From assembly GCF_017353255.1 (NCBI RefSeq), contig NZ_JAFMYU010000010.1, forward strand, positions 1 to 64,000: a stretch of 64,000 nt of DNA, given 5' to 3'. The position numbers and the translations under genes are program-made. The DNA comes from Fibrella aquatilis. GTDB lineage: Bacteria; Bacteroidota; Bacteroidia; Cytophagales; Spirosomataceae. A model generated the notes under the pieces. It did not search any database. It saw only the letters and a program-made list of their open reading frames with translations, and was not told the origin of the DNA. Shown here piece after piece: positions 1-9,000 of this stretch (its first letter is position 1; each line of letters starts with the position of its first letter).

Positions 1-108
1 CTTTACTCCCTTCTTCATCGACACATACCGCTTTTGTCTCTACACTTGTTTTTATCATAAAATGGGGGGCGTCACCTTTGCCAGCGTCAATTCTACAACT
101 CGCTGACT

Positions 109-2697
109 ATGAACCGCTTCGTACACATTTTTCTTTTCACGGGACTACTGCTGCTCCCAGTTCTATCACAGGCTCAGTTTGGTCCTCCCGGTGGCGGTGG
201 GGGCGGTTTCGGCGGGCCGGGTGGTCCCGGTGGTTTTGGCGGACCCGGTGGCGACCGGCGTGGGCAGGACGAGAAAAAGAAGAAGGAATTTATTCCCGGC
301 GTAGATGCCCCCGAAGGTCCCAAAGGCAACGCCAAACTGGCGGGTGTACTCACCGACTCGACCACGGGGCAGCCCGTTGAATACGCTACCGTGGCCCTGC
401 TCAGCGTAGCCACGGGCAAACCCGTAGACGGCAGCGTGAGCGATGGGCGCGGTCGTTTTTCGCTCAAGAACCTGCCCGCCGGCGACTATAAAATCCAGTA
501 CTCATTTATTGGCTACCAGACCCGTACCTCAGCCCCTATCAAACTGGAAAACAAAAGCGACATCAACCTGGGTGCGGTTATCCTGGCCCCCGACGTGCGG
601 CAGCTGGGCGAAGTGACCGTGACGGGGCAGCGGGCCATGATTGAAGAAAAAGTGGACCGGCTGGTGTATAACGCCGAAAAAGACCTTACCGCCCGCGGCG
701 GCGATGCCTCCGACATTCTGAAAAAAGTACCCCTGCTGTCTATCGACCTCGACGGTAACGTGAGCCTGCGCGGCAGTAGCAACATCCGGGTGCTGATCAA
801 TAACAAGCCCAGCACCATTGTGGCCGCCAGCGTGGCCGATGCCCTCAAACAACTCCCCGCCGACATGATCAAGAGCGTGGAAGTAATCACCAGCCCCTCG
901 GCCAAGTACGACGCCGAAGGGTCAGCCGGGATCATTAACATCATCACGAAGAAAAACACCCTCCACGGCATCACCATCAACGGCGACATTGGCGGCGGCA
1001 CGCGGGGGTCGAACCTGGGGCTAAACGGGTCGTATCGGCAGGGTAAACTGGGCCTTACGATGGGCGCTTTCGGGCGGGCCATGTACAACCGGTCGGCCTC
1101 TACACTGGACCAGACCACCCAGACCACCGCCGGTACGCAGCAGAGTTTACAGCAGGCCAGTTCGAGCGACCACCCCCTGTTTGGCACCTACACCCTGGGC
1201 GGCGATTACGACCTGAAACCCAACGAGTCGATCAGTGCCAACGTGCGGCTTGGTACGCGGAATTTCGTGCAGCAGCAACAGCAACTCACTGATTTCTTCC
1301 TCAATAGCCTCTATACCAGCAGCACCAACCGCGACGTGGCCATCAAAAACCTGTCGAACAGTGTTGACGCCAGCATCGACTACCTGCATACCTACAAACC
1401 CCAGCAGGAATTGAGCCTGTCGGCGCAGATTAGCCATGCCAATGTGACCAACGATTTCACGGCCAACCTGCTGAACCGGGGTAATGAGATTCTGCGGAAA
1501 CAGCAAAACAATAACAACAACACCAACCAGGAACTGATTTTCCAGGCCGACTACCAAACTCCCCTGGGTACGCGGCAGTTGATCGAAATGGGCGGCAAGC
1601 TGACCATGCGGCAGGTGAACAGCCAGTTTAACTACCTCTACGCCACGGGCAACAGCAACACCTTCCTGACCGATCCCAGTAGCCCGTCGGGTTCGCTCGA
1701 TTACCAGCAGGGCATTCAGGCGGCGTACCTCTCCTACACCTACGCCAGCCGGAGCAAGTACACCCTGAAAGTGGGTGCCCGCTATGAACACACCAACATC
1801 ACGGCCTACGGCACCAACGGACAGCTGCTGCCCATTCCGGACTATGGCAACCTGGTGCCCAGCATCAATTTGTCGAAACCCATCAGCAAGAGTACCACGC
1901 TGAAAGCGGGCTACAACCGCCGGATTCAGCGGCCTGGTTTGCAGCAGCTAAACCCGAACGTGAACGCCTCGAACCCCCAGAACATCAGCCGGGGCAATCC
2001 GTCGCTCAGCCCTGAACTGACGGATAACCTGGAGCTTGGCCTAAGCACTACGATCAAGAAAACCTATTTGAATTTCAGTGTTTTCGGGCGGCAGACCAAC
2101 AACGAGATCACGCAGGTACGCACCACCAACGACACCATTCCGGGGGGCATCATCACCACGTTCAGCAACATTGGCTACGAGCGTACACTGGGCGGCAACG
2201 TGTTTGGCAACATCCAGTTCACCCAGAAGTGGAGCGTCAACGGGGGCATCGACCTCTACTACCGCACCTTGCAGGGATTGGTAGCGGGCCTCGACGGGCG
2301 GTCGGTGACGCAGACCAACGCGGGCCTCATCATTGGCGGGCGGCTGATGACCCAACTCACGCTGGGCAAAGGCTGGGGTGCACAGGCCAACGCGTTCTAC
2401 AGCGGCCCACGGGTGCAATTGCAGGGGCAGCAGGGGGGCATGTATATGTACTCGCTGGGCGTGCGCCACGACTTCGCCAACAAGCTGGGCAGCATTGGCC
2501 TGGCCGCCGAAAACTTCGTTGGCGGGGTGGTGATGACCTCCACGTTTGCCTCGCCCACGCTACAACAAACGGGCGTGAACCACCTCTACAACCAGAACAT
2601 CAAGCTGACGCTTAACTACCGCATTGGCAAAATGACCTTTGAACCCCGCAAGCGGAAGAAAAATAACGGTGGTGGTCAACAGGAGGAAGAGCAGTAG
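109..2697 (+). CDS. Outer-membrane beta-barrel receptor, TonB-dependent type
   Basis: An 862-residue outer-membrane protein. It has a signal peptide (residues 1-22, ending SQAQ), then an unusual Gly/Pro-rich linker of GGPGG units (about 23-46) and a basic DRRGQDEKKKK stretch. A carboxypeptidase-regulatory-like beta-sandwich follows (about 65-150; LAGVLTDSTTGQPVEYATV), then a plug domain (about 155-285) with VDRLVYNAEKDL, SDILKKVPLL and SAGIINIITKK, and a large beta-barrel rich in Tyr, Asn and Gln. This is the order of the Bacteroidota OMP_b-brl_3 / TonB-dependent receptor group. No TonB box was identified, and no SusD partner follows, so the ligand is unknown. The C-terminus ends in a charged RKRKKNNGGGQQEEEQ tail, which probably lies outside the barrel. 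The family call is strong; the substrate cannot be told. Confidence 0.85.
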   Translation: MNRFVHIFLFTGLLLLPVLSQAQFGPPGGGGGGFGGPGGPGGFGGPGGDRRGQDEKKKKEFIPGVDAPEGPKGNAKLAGVLTDSTTGQPVEYATVALLSVATGKPVDGSVSDGRGRFSLKNLPAGDYKIQYSFIGYQTRTSAPIKLENKSDINLGAVILAPDVRQLGEVTVTGQRAMIEEKVDRLVYNAEKDLTARGGDASDILKKVPLLSIDLDGNVSLRGSSNIRVLINNKPSTIVAASVADALKQLPADMIKSVEVITSPSAKYDAEGSAGIINIITKKNTLHGITINGDIGGGTRGSNLGLNGSYRQGKLGLTMGAFGRAMYNRSASTLDQTTQTTAGTQQSLQQASSSDHPLFGTYTLGGDYDLKPNESISANVRLGTRNFVQQQQQLTDFFLNSLYTSSTNRDVAIKNLSNSVDASIDYLHTYKPQQELSLSAQISHANVTNDFTANLLNRGNEILRKQQNNNNNTNQELIFQADYQTPLGTRQLIEMGGKLTMRQVNSQFNYLYATGNSNTFLTDPSSPSGSLDYQQGIQAAYLSYTYASRSKYTLKVGARYEHTNITAYGTNGQLLPIPDYGNLVPSINLSKPISKSTTLKAGYNRRIQRPGLQQLNPNVNASNPQNISRGNPSLSPELTDNLELGLSTTIKKTYLNFSVFGRQTNNEITQVRTTNDTIPGGIITTFSNIGYERTLGGNVFGNIQFTQKWSVNGGIDLYYRTLQGLVAGLDGRSVTQTNAGLIIGGRLMTQLTLGKGWGAQANAFYSGPRVQLQGQQGGMYMYSLGVRHDFANKLGSIGLAAENFVGGVVMTSTFASPTLQQTGVNHLYNQNIKLTLNYRIGKMTFEPRKRKKNNGGGQQEEEQ

Positions 2698-2770
2698 GTC
2701 ATTGGTCATTACGCTGCGCTAAGTACCTAGTGTTTTACTACCGTTCAGTTTATTTCTTGGCCTGTTCTTT

Positions 2771-2804
2771 GTACCTAAAACCAGTTTTCTACGGTTTTAG
2801 GTAC
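2771..2804. terminator. 12-bp perfect inverted repeat in the 394-bp spacer 2698-3091
   Basis: GTACCTAAAACC (2771-2782) and GGTTTTAGGTAC (2793-2804) form a perfect 12-bp hairpin with a 10-nt loop, about 75 bp after the receptor stop codon. There is no clean T-run, so this may be a weak terminator or a regulatory hairpin. The rest of the spacer holds a second small palindrome (AAGAGTAAACTCTT near 2890) and AT-rich DNA that presumably carries the promoter of the curlin gene. No further gene was seen in it. Confidence 0.45.
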
Positions 2805-3091
2805 TCAATTTATCAGGCATAGACTGGTTATAGAGAAGCCCTGCCGCCTCTGCTACCGTATGACAAACAGCGTCAAAATGACACAAGAGTAAACTCTTTT
2901 GTAATTTTTGATCTACTATTGTGTTCGTATTAGTCAATGAATAGATACTCATAAGTATTAACCGTCAGATAGAGATTTTTGCACGAGTTTCACATACAAA
3001 TAAGTAAGATTTCGCTTAATATATTTATCGCGCTGGTGCTTGCGATGCCATATTAGTGTATCATCCTTTGTGGAAAAAATACTGTTTCCAC

Positions 3092-5482
3092 ATGAAAAAA
3101 ATTGTCCTTTCCGGCGTTGCCCTAGTGGCCTTCGCCGCCGCCTCGTTCGCACAGAACACGGCCACACTCAACCAAAATGGTAACGCCCAGTCGGCCACCC
3201 AAATCCAGGTGGGATCATTGCAAACATCCACCATCAACCAGAACAAAGGCGGAGGTAGTGCCGTCAATTACGGCAACGTAGGCTACACCAGCCAAACGGG
3301 GTCGGCGGCTAACACGGCGACCATCAACCAGAACGGAGTTGGGGCCAACGGGTCGCAGCGTAACCGGTCGGGCATTACGCAAAGTGGAGGCAGCGGCAAC
3401 GTGGCCACCACCAATCAGAACGGCGGCGCGCTGGGCATCAGCGGTGGCGGAACAACGTCGCCCCCAGGTAACCTCAATACCCCTCAGCCTAACGGTAATT
3501 TTGCGGGCATATCGCAAAAGGGTAGCAGCAACGTAGGGATTCAAATTGACCAGAACAACCTGAGTAGCAACAACTTTGGCGAGATCTGGCAGAATGGCAA
3601 CAACAACAGCAACACCACCATCAGCCAGAGCAACAACAGCGATGGTAACAGAGCTGATGTATTTCAGGGCTACACGGGGGCAGGCGCGCTTGGAACAGCC
3701 AGCAACAACAACAAAGCCACGGTAAACCAGGACGGTGACGGTACTACGGCGGGCCAGAGCTACAACAACAAAGCGCGGGTACAGCAACTAGGTACTAACC
3801 AGGAGGCCATTGTGCAGCAGAACGCGGGGAACGGCGAAGACAGCTATAACAACCAGGCGACCCTCAACCAGTCGGGAGCAAGCCAATACGCCCGCGTTCG
3901 GCAGAATGCCAACGCTAACTACCACTCACGCGACAACCAAGCCACCATTACGCAGTCGGAGCAGGATAACCGGGCCACCATCGACCAGATTGCGCACAGC
4001 GATGAGAACCAAACCACGATTGTTCAGAAGAACTCGTCGGGGGCCGGTTACAATGAAGCCTATGTAGAGCAAAACGGGGGCACACCCAACGATGCCAGCT
4101 ACAACAACCAGGCGACTATTACTCAGGACGGTGTAAATCACGATGTCACGTTGAAGCAGAATGGCGCAGCCGGGGGCAGCAGTTATTATAACAAGACGAC
4201 CGTTGACCAGAAAGACGACAACCAGAACCTGGATGCCTCACAATCGGGCGGGGCGTTGGGCAGTTCCGGCAACAACGAGATAACCGTGACGCAATCGGCC
4301 AACGACAACTACGCTACGATTAACCAGAACAACGGCAGTTCGTCTAACAAAGCCACGCTGACCCAGAAAAACTCGATGAACAGCGGCGGCAACAACGCTG
4401 ACCTGAACCAGAACACGAACAGCTCTACTAACACGGTTACGGTAACGCAGGACGGCGATGGCCATAATGCGCAGACGAACCAGAACGGTCAGGCTACATC
4501 GGGGGGGAATAGCAGCCAAAACAACAAAATCACCGTTGACCAGCAGGGCACGGGTAAAGGTCACCTGGCTACCATCAACCAGAACGCCGGGGCATTGGGC
4601 AATAGCAATGGCAACGAGGCAAAGGCTAAGCAGGTGGGTTCTACTGCCGGATCGGGCGATGACCACGAAGCCACTATCAGCCAGAGCAACAACAGCCTCG
4701 GCAACCTGGCCGACGTAGATCAGTCGGGCACTAATCAGACGGTTATGGTCACTCAGGATGGTGGCAGCGCAGGTTTCAGCAAAAACAATAAAGCCTATGC
4801 CACGCAGTCGGGTACAAATCAGACAGGTACGATCATCCAGAACAACGTCAGCGAAAACAACAAAGCGACCTTAACCCAGAGCGGCAGTGGCAATGCGGCA
4901 ACTATGTATCAGGGTGATGTCTTTGCCTTAATAGGCGGCAGCGGCGGAGCCACCGGTAATACGGGTACCGTAACCCAGAGTGGTACTAATGGTACGGCAC
5001 TGCTCTTGCAGGGTCTCAATCAGACTGGATCAACGGCTACGATCATGCAGGGGGGGGCCAGCAACCAGGCTGAACTGTACCAACTCAAAGGCAGCAATAA
5101 CAAGGCCACCATCGATCAGATGACCACCGGGTCTACCAACTACGCATTTCTCTACCAAGGTGACTGGTTAGGTTATTCGGGTAGCAGTGCCGCTGCCGAT
5201 GGCAATACCGCCACGATTAAACAGCGGGGCAGCAACAACCAAACGCGCATGTGGACAACGGGCAACACCAACACGGTAGACATCAGCCAGACCGGCGATT
5301 TGAACAAAGTGCAGGGTGTCACTGGCGGTGGGTATAGTTTCGACAATATTGCCAAACAGTTTGGCGATAATAACACCCTGACTATCAGCCAGACAAGTGC
5401 CACAGGTGGGCCAGGGCAGCTTGCCAACGTGCAGCAGGTGGGTATTGGCAACAGCTCGACCATTACGCAGAGCAACAATTAA
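3092..5482 (+). CDS. Secreted curlin-repeat protein (functional amyloid type)
   Basis: A 796-residue exported protein. The chosen start gives a clean signal peptide (MKKIVLSGVALVAFAAASFAQ). An in-frame upstream ATG at 3056 would add 12 residues ahead of it and is less likely. The mature part is built almost wholly of Asn/Gln/Gly-rich units of the form A-T-I-x-Q-x-G-x-x-N, for example NQATLNQSG and NKATVNQDG. These match the curlin repeat of CsgA/CsgB amyloids, though the protein is far longer than E. coli CsgA (about 150 residues). It ends SSTITQSNN. Three paralogues lie at 42-47 kb on the other strand. A role as an extracellular fibre or adhesin is inferred from the family. No csgE/F/G export gene is seen in this window. 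Confidence 0.85.
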   Translation: MKKIVLSGVALVAFAAASFAQNTATLNQNGNAQSATQIQVGSLQTSTINQNKGGGSAVNYGNVGYTSQTGSAANTATINQNGVGANGSQRNRSGITQSGGSGNVATTNQNGGALGISGGGTTSPPGNLNTPQPNGNFAGISQKGSSNVGIQIDQNNLSSNNFGEIWQNGNNNSNTTISQSNNSDGNRADVFQGYTGAGALGTASNNNKATVNQDGDGTTAGQSYNNKARVQQLGTNQEAIVQQNAGNGEDSYNNQATLNQSGASQYARVRQNANANYHSRDNQATITQSEQDNRATIDQIAHSDENQTTIVQKNSSGAGYNEAYVEQNGGTPNDASYNNQATITQDGVNHDVTLKQNGAAGGSSYYNKTTVDQKDDNQNLDASQSGGALGSSGNNEITVTQSANDNYATINQNNGSSSNKATLTQKNSMNSGGNNADLNQNTNSSTNTVTVTQDGDGHNAQTNQNGQATSGGNSSQNNKITVDQQGTGKGHLATINQNAGALGNSNGNEAKAKQVGSTAGSGDDHEATISQSNNSLGNLADVDQSGTNQTVMVTQDGGSAGFSKNNKAYATQSGTNQTGTIIQNNVSENNKATLTQSGSGNAATMYQGDVFALIGGSGGATGNTGTVTQSGTNGTALLLQGLNQTGSTATIMQGGASNQAELYQLKGSNNKATIDQMTTGSTNYAFLYQGDWLGYSGSSAAADGNTATIKQRGSNNQTRMWTTGNTNTVDISQTGDLNKVQGVTGGGYSFDNIAKQFGDNNTLTISQTSATGGPGQLANVQQVGIGNSSTITQSNN

Positions 5483-5628
5483 CGGGTAGATGGCCCGGCC
5501 GCCGCAACGATTGGGCTGGGTAAACGCGTAGAAAGGGCACTACTGCACAACAACTTGTTGAGGCGGCAGTGCCCTTTTCTGCGTTGTATCCCGGAAGTAA
5601 ATTAGCCATCCGCGCCGCTTACAGACGT

Positions 5629-7986
5629 ATGACTAAACTAGTCTACCCGCTCTTACTGGTCTTTAGTCTGCTTGGTCCGTTGGCAGCATGGGCAACGCAC
5701 CAGGTGGGCGGGCAGTTGGAGATGCGTGCCGTGGGCGACGTACCGGGTCATTTCAGAATTACCGTTACCAACTACCTCGAAGACAACGTCCGGGCCAGCA
5801 CCGTTACGAATGCCCCGCTGGGTATCTATCGCAAGCGTGACAACGGGCAAATGGCCACCTTCACGGCCTACGAGTCGGGGCAGCGGTCGTCTATCATTTA
5901 TGCCAACTCGTTCTGCTCCACTCAGCGCAACCTAAAGTATATCACGGCCACGTTTACCGCCGACATTCAGCTGTCGCCCGCGCAATACACTGATCCACAA
6001 GGGTATTACCTATCCTACCAAACGCGTAACCGCAACGGCGGCATCAATAACCTCACCAATCCGCTACAGACGGGATTCACGTTCTATCTCGAATTTCCGC
6101 CGCTGAACATTACGGGTAAATACCTCAATAACTCGTCGCCGCAGTTTACACCCGTCAACGGCGAATACGTGTGCCTGGGCGAACCCTTTACTTATTCGTT
6201 TGGTGGTACCGACCCCGACGGCGACGAGCTTCGTTACAGCATGGCGCCTCCGTTTAATGCCGTCAATGGCAACACCACCGCCCCCGGCCCCTACCCTACC
6301 GTGGGCTTTGCGGCAGGGTTTTCGGCCACCAACGCCATACCAGGATCGCCCGCTCTGAGTGTGAACCCCCAAACCGGGCAGCTCTCGCTAACGGCCTCGC
6401 AACTGGGCTTGTTTGTCTTTGCCGTACAAATTGAGGAGTACCGAAACGGGCAAAAAATTGGCGAGGTGCGGCGCGATTTCCAGTTTCTGGTAGTCGATTG
6501 TCCGCCCGCGCAAACCCCCGACCCGGCCGCGCAGATCATAAACTCAACAGCCACAGCCACCAAAACCACGCTCTGCCCCGGCGAGTCGGCGGTGCTGTCG
6601 GCCACACCCGACCCCAACTGGAATTACCAATGGCAACGCAACGGCATTAACCTCACCAACGCCACCAGCAGCAGCCTCACCGTGCGCGACCAGGGCGAGT
6701 ATACGGTGCAGGTATCGCTGAAAAATGCCTGTGCCAAAGTAGGCAGCGCACAGAGTCTCACCGTTAATTCACTGAATACCAAACCATCTATCACATCGGC
6801 GGGGCAGTTGTGCGCTACCGACGGCTCGGCCGAATTGCACGTCTCAACCATTCCCGATGTAACGTATCAGTGGTTCCGCAACGGGCAATCGCTGGCGGGG
6901 CAGGTGGGCGATTCACTACTCACCAGCCAGCCCGGTCTATACCGCGCCGTGCTGACCCACCGCACACTGGGTTGTCAGGTACGCAGCGACTCGATCTCGC
7001 TAACCCGCGCCCCGGCCGTATTGGCCACCCTGCGGTCGGGCAGCGGGCAAAACCGAATCTGCCCCGGCGATTCGCTGCCGCTGCTGGGCGACGGGGGCAT
7101 ACTGTACCGATGGGCACAAAACGGGCAGGTGCTAAATGCCCAGACCGGCACCGGCTACACCACCAAACTAGTGGGCGTATATAGCCTTACCGTGACCGAT
7201 GCCAACGGCTGCCGGGCCGCTGCACCGCCCCTCACCCTCAGCGCAGTGGCCCCAGTCTCGCCCAGCCTCGACAGCCTGCCGCCGTTTTGCGGACCTAAAG
7301 CCGCCCCGTTCACCCTGGTTGGGCATCCCGACAGCGGCACCTACGCCGGGCCGGGCACAGCGGCCAACGTCTTCTCGCCGGCCAGCGCGGGCGTGGGGTC
7401 GTTCACGCTCACCTACAGCCTCCGCCCCGCCCCCGAATGCGCCGCCGTGATGGCCCGCCAAACGGCTATTGTCTACCCCATTCCTGCCATCAACCTGCCC
7501 GATGAACTGCTCACGTTCCGGGGTAATTCGCTGGCGCTGGAACCTGTGCTGACGGGCAATCCGGTGCGGTTCCAATGGTCACCCTCTACGTTTTTGATAG
7601 ACAGTCAAACAGCTGTGGCACAGATAGATAACATTCAAAACTCAATTACCTACACGCTTTGGGTGGCGAATGCCGGGGGCTGCACCGCCACCGATTCTAT
7701 ACGGATTGACGTGGTCAACCGCCTGTTTGCACCCGATGTCTTTACCCCCAACGGCGACGGGCAAAATGACTTATGGACCGTGATGAATCTGGCGGCTTTC
7801 CCCAACGTAGATATTACGGTCGTGAACCGCTGGGGCACGGTGGTGTTCCACGGCACAGGCTCTGATCAGCCTGCCTTCGACGGTCGCCAAAGCGGCACCG
7901 ACCTACCCGACGGTGTGTACACGTACATCATCCGCCCCGACCCCCGCCTGCCCGCTATGCAGGGTCGGCTATTACTAGCGCGGTAG
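5629..7986 (+). CDS. T9SS type B sorted surface protein with Ig-like/PKD-type domains
   Basis: A 785-residue exported protein. The start at 5629 gives a signal peptide (MTKLVYPLLLVFSLLGPLAAWA); the open frame begins 60 bp upstream but without such a leader. An N-terminal domain (about 25-300) contains GGTDPDGDELRYSM, as in cadherin/PKD-like surface proteins. Ig-like units follow, each with a YQWQRNG/YQWFRNG core and paired Cys. The last 85 residues are a gliding-motility-associated C-terminal domain: VFTPNGDGQNDLW, NRWGTVVFHG and DLPDGVYTYII. In Bacteroidota this type B signal sends proteins through the type IX secretion system to the cell surface. The 3' end overlaps the convergent DoxX gene by 12 bp. 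The ligand or function is unknown. Confidence 0.85.
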   Translation: MTKLVYPLLLVFSLLGPLAAWATHQVGGQLEMRAVGDVPGHFRITVTNYLEDNVRASTVTNAPLGIYRKRDNGQMATFTAYESGQRSSIIYANSFCSTQRNLKYITATFTADIQLSPAQYTDPQGYYLSYQTRNRNGGINNLTNPLQTGFTFYLEFPPLNITGKYLNNSSPQFTPVNGEYVCLGEPFTYSFGGTDPDGDELRYSMAPPFNAVNGNTTAPGPYPTVGFAAGFSATNAIPGSPALSVNPQTGQLSLTASQLGLFVFAVQIEEYRNGQKIGEVRRDFQFLVVDCPPAQTPDPAAQIINSTATATKTTLCPGESAVLSATPDPNWNYQWQRNGINLTNATSSSLTVRDQGEYTVQVSLKNACAKVGSAQSLTVNSLNTKPSITSAGQLCATDGSAELHVSTIPDVTYQWFRNGQSLAGQVGDSLLTSQPGLYRAVLTHRTLGCQVRSDSISLTRAPAVLATLRSGSGQNRICPGDSLPLLGDGGILYRWAQNGQVLNAQTGTGYTTKLVGVYSLTVTDANGCRAAAPPLTLSAVAPVSPSLDSLPPFCGPKAAPFTLVGHPDSGTYAGPGTAANVFSPASAGVGSFTLTYSLRPAPECAAVMARQTAIVYPIPAINLPDELLTFRGNSLALEPVLTGNPVRFQWSPSTFLIDSQTAVAQIDNIQNSITYTLWVANAGGCTATDSIRIDVVNRLFAPDVFTPNGDGQNDLWTVMNLAAFPNVDITVVNRWGTVVFHGTGSDQPAFDGRQSGTDLPDGVYTYIIRPDPRLPAMQGRLLLAR

Positions 7987-8346
7987 TTCATAACGCCCAT
8001 AAACCACCAGCAGGCATAGCGCCAGGGTGATCACGTTGATCCAGATCGTTTTGTACTCGCCGCGCTGGTAATGGATAATGCCCGCCGGGATCATGATCAG
8101 GCCCAGACAGCCTGCGGCCAGTGGCGTGAGCCAAAGCAGCCGGTGTACTAAGCCCGGCAGTAGCAGCCCCACCACGCCGACCAGTTCCGCCAGGCCGATA
8201 AACCGAATGAGCGGCAGCGGCAGGTGCTCTACGCCAGTCTGTCCCATAGCCACCAGTTTCGGGGCTGACTGGGTAGCTTTCATAACGCCTGAATAACCAA
8301 ATTCGAGGCTCAGCAACACCTGAACCAGCCAGAGGATCGTGTTCAT
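7975..8346 (-). CDS. DoxX-like membrane protein
   Basis: A 123-residue inner-membrane protein with four hydrophobic segments (about 5-22, 48-66, 70-90 and 100-118). The pattern FGYSGVMKATQSAPKL followed by IGLAELVGVVGLLLPG is typical of the DoxX/DoxD-like family; in this family an F-x-x-SGxxK loop and a G-x-x-E-x-x-G-x-x-G-L-L helix recur. The biochemical role of most members is unclear. It runs convergent to the preceding surface protein, with a 12-bp overlap, and is followed upstream (minus strand) by a Crp-type regulator gene about 80 bp away. It could be transcribed with that gene, but the gap makes this uncertain. Confidence 0.75.
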   Translation of the reverse strand: MNTILWLVQVLLSLEFGYSGVMKATQSAPKLVAMGQTGVEHLPLPLIRFIGLAELVGVVGLLLPGLVHRLLWLTPLAAGCLGLIMIPAGIIHYQRGEYKTIWINVITLALCLLVVYGRYELPR

Positions 8347-8427
8347 AGCAGGGTTATTTTCGCGGTTTGTTTTATGCCGTGAAAATCCTGCCCGCCGCGT
8401 CGCAATCCTTTGACAATTGTCAAAAAA

Positions 8428-8994
8428 TTAGACCTGCGCACGAATCCGACTGAGCGTTTCAGACGTGATGCCCAGATAGGAAGCCAGCATGCCCAGCGGC
8501 ACCCGTTGTATCAGCGCGGGTCTGTTGGCCAGCAACCCCTGGTAGCGCTCTAGGGCAGAAGCCATGTGCAGGGCGTCGAACCGGTGCTGTAGTTGCAAGA
8601 GGCCATGACTCACCAGCAACCGACCCAGCCGTTCAAGGTCGTGATGGTGGGCATAGAGCGTTTCTAATGACCCGTATGATACCGCCCACACCACCGACGG
8701 CTCTAACAATTGCACAATCCGTTGGTCGGGTTGGCGACTGATGAAGCTGACAATAGACCCTGCTATTTCGCCGTCGGCACTGAGCCAGTCGGTCACTTCC
8801 CGGCCTTCTTTCAGGTAGTACGTCCGCGAAAGGCCTTGCTCAATAAAATAGATGTAGTCGCTCACCATACCCGCGTTCACCAGCACGTGGCCCTTCTCCA
8901 AAACCAACCGCCGCGACACCGCAGCCAACGCCTGCTGACTCGCCTCCGAAAGCGGCGAGAAGTGGGTAAGGGCGGTGATGAAGGAGTTTTGCAT
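8428..8994 (-). CDS. Crp/Fnr-family transcriptional regulator
   Basis: A 188-residue protein with an N-terminal cyclic-nucleotide-binding-like beta-barrel (about 15-115). The barrel has GHVLVNAGMVSDYIYFIEQGLSR, which matches the cNMP-binding fold. A long helix follows, and then a C-terminal helix-turn-helix (PLGMLASYLGITSETLSRIR, about 166-186). The Arg/Glu phosphate-binding cassette of true cAMP receptors is not evident, so the ligand is unknown. Bacteroidota carry many such single-domain regulators with short C-terminal HTH. It lies only 6 bp downstream of the ABC exporter gene on the same strand, so the two are probably one operon. Confidence 0.85.
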   Translation of the reverse strand: MQNSFITALTHFSPLSEASQQALAAVSRRLVLEKGHVLVNAGMVSDYIYFIEQGLSRTYYLKEGREVTDWLSADGEIAGSIVSFISRQPDQRIVQLLEPSVVWAVSYGSLETLYAHHHDLERLGRLLVSHGLLQLQHRFDALHMASALERYQGLLANRPALIQRVPLGMLASYLGITSETLSRIRAQV

Positions 8995-9000
8995 AAAACC

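Noticed and set aside
85-112. TCAATTCTAC...ATGAAC near the window start, a weak likeness to CRISPR-like sequence A
   Set aside because: The match is short and gapped, lies far from any cas gene and covers the receptor start codon; chance is the better explanation.
174-467. A minus-strand frame with a Pro-rich end opposite the receptor gene
   Set aside because: It is the complement of the GGPGG-coding stretch; poly-Pro arises from the Gly codons on the other strand.
3092-5482. Regular Asn/Gln repeat DNA as a possible CRISPR array or minisatellite
   Set aside because: The periodicity follows codons of curlin repeats, units vary freely in sequence, and there are no constant repeats with unique spacers. 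The same holds for 42-47 kb.
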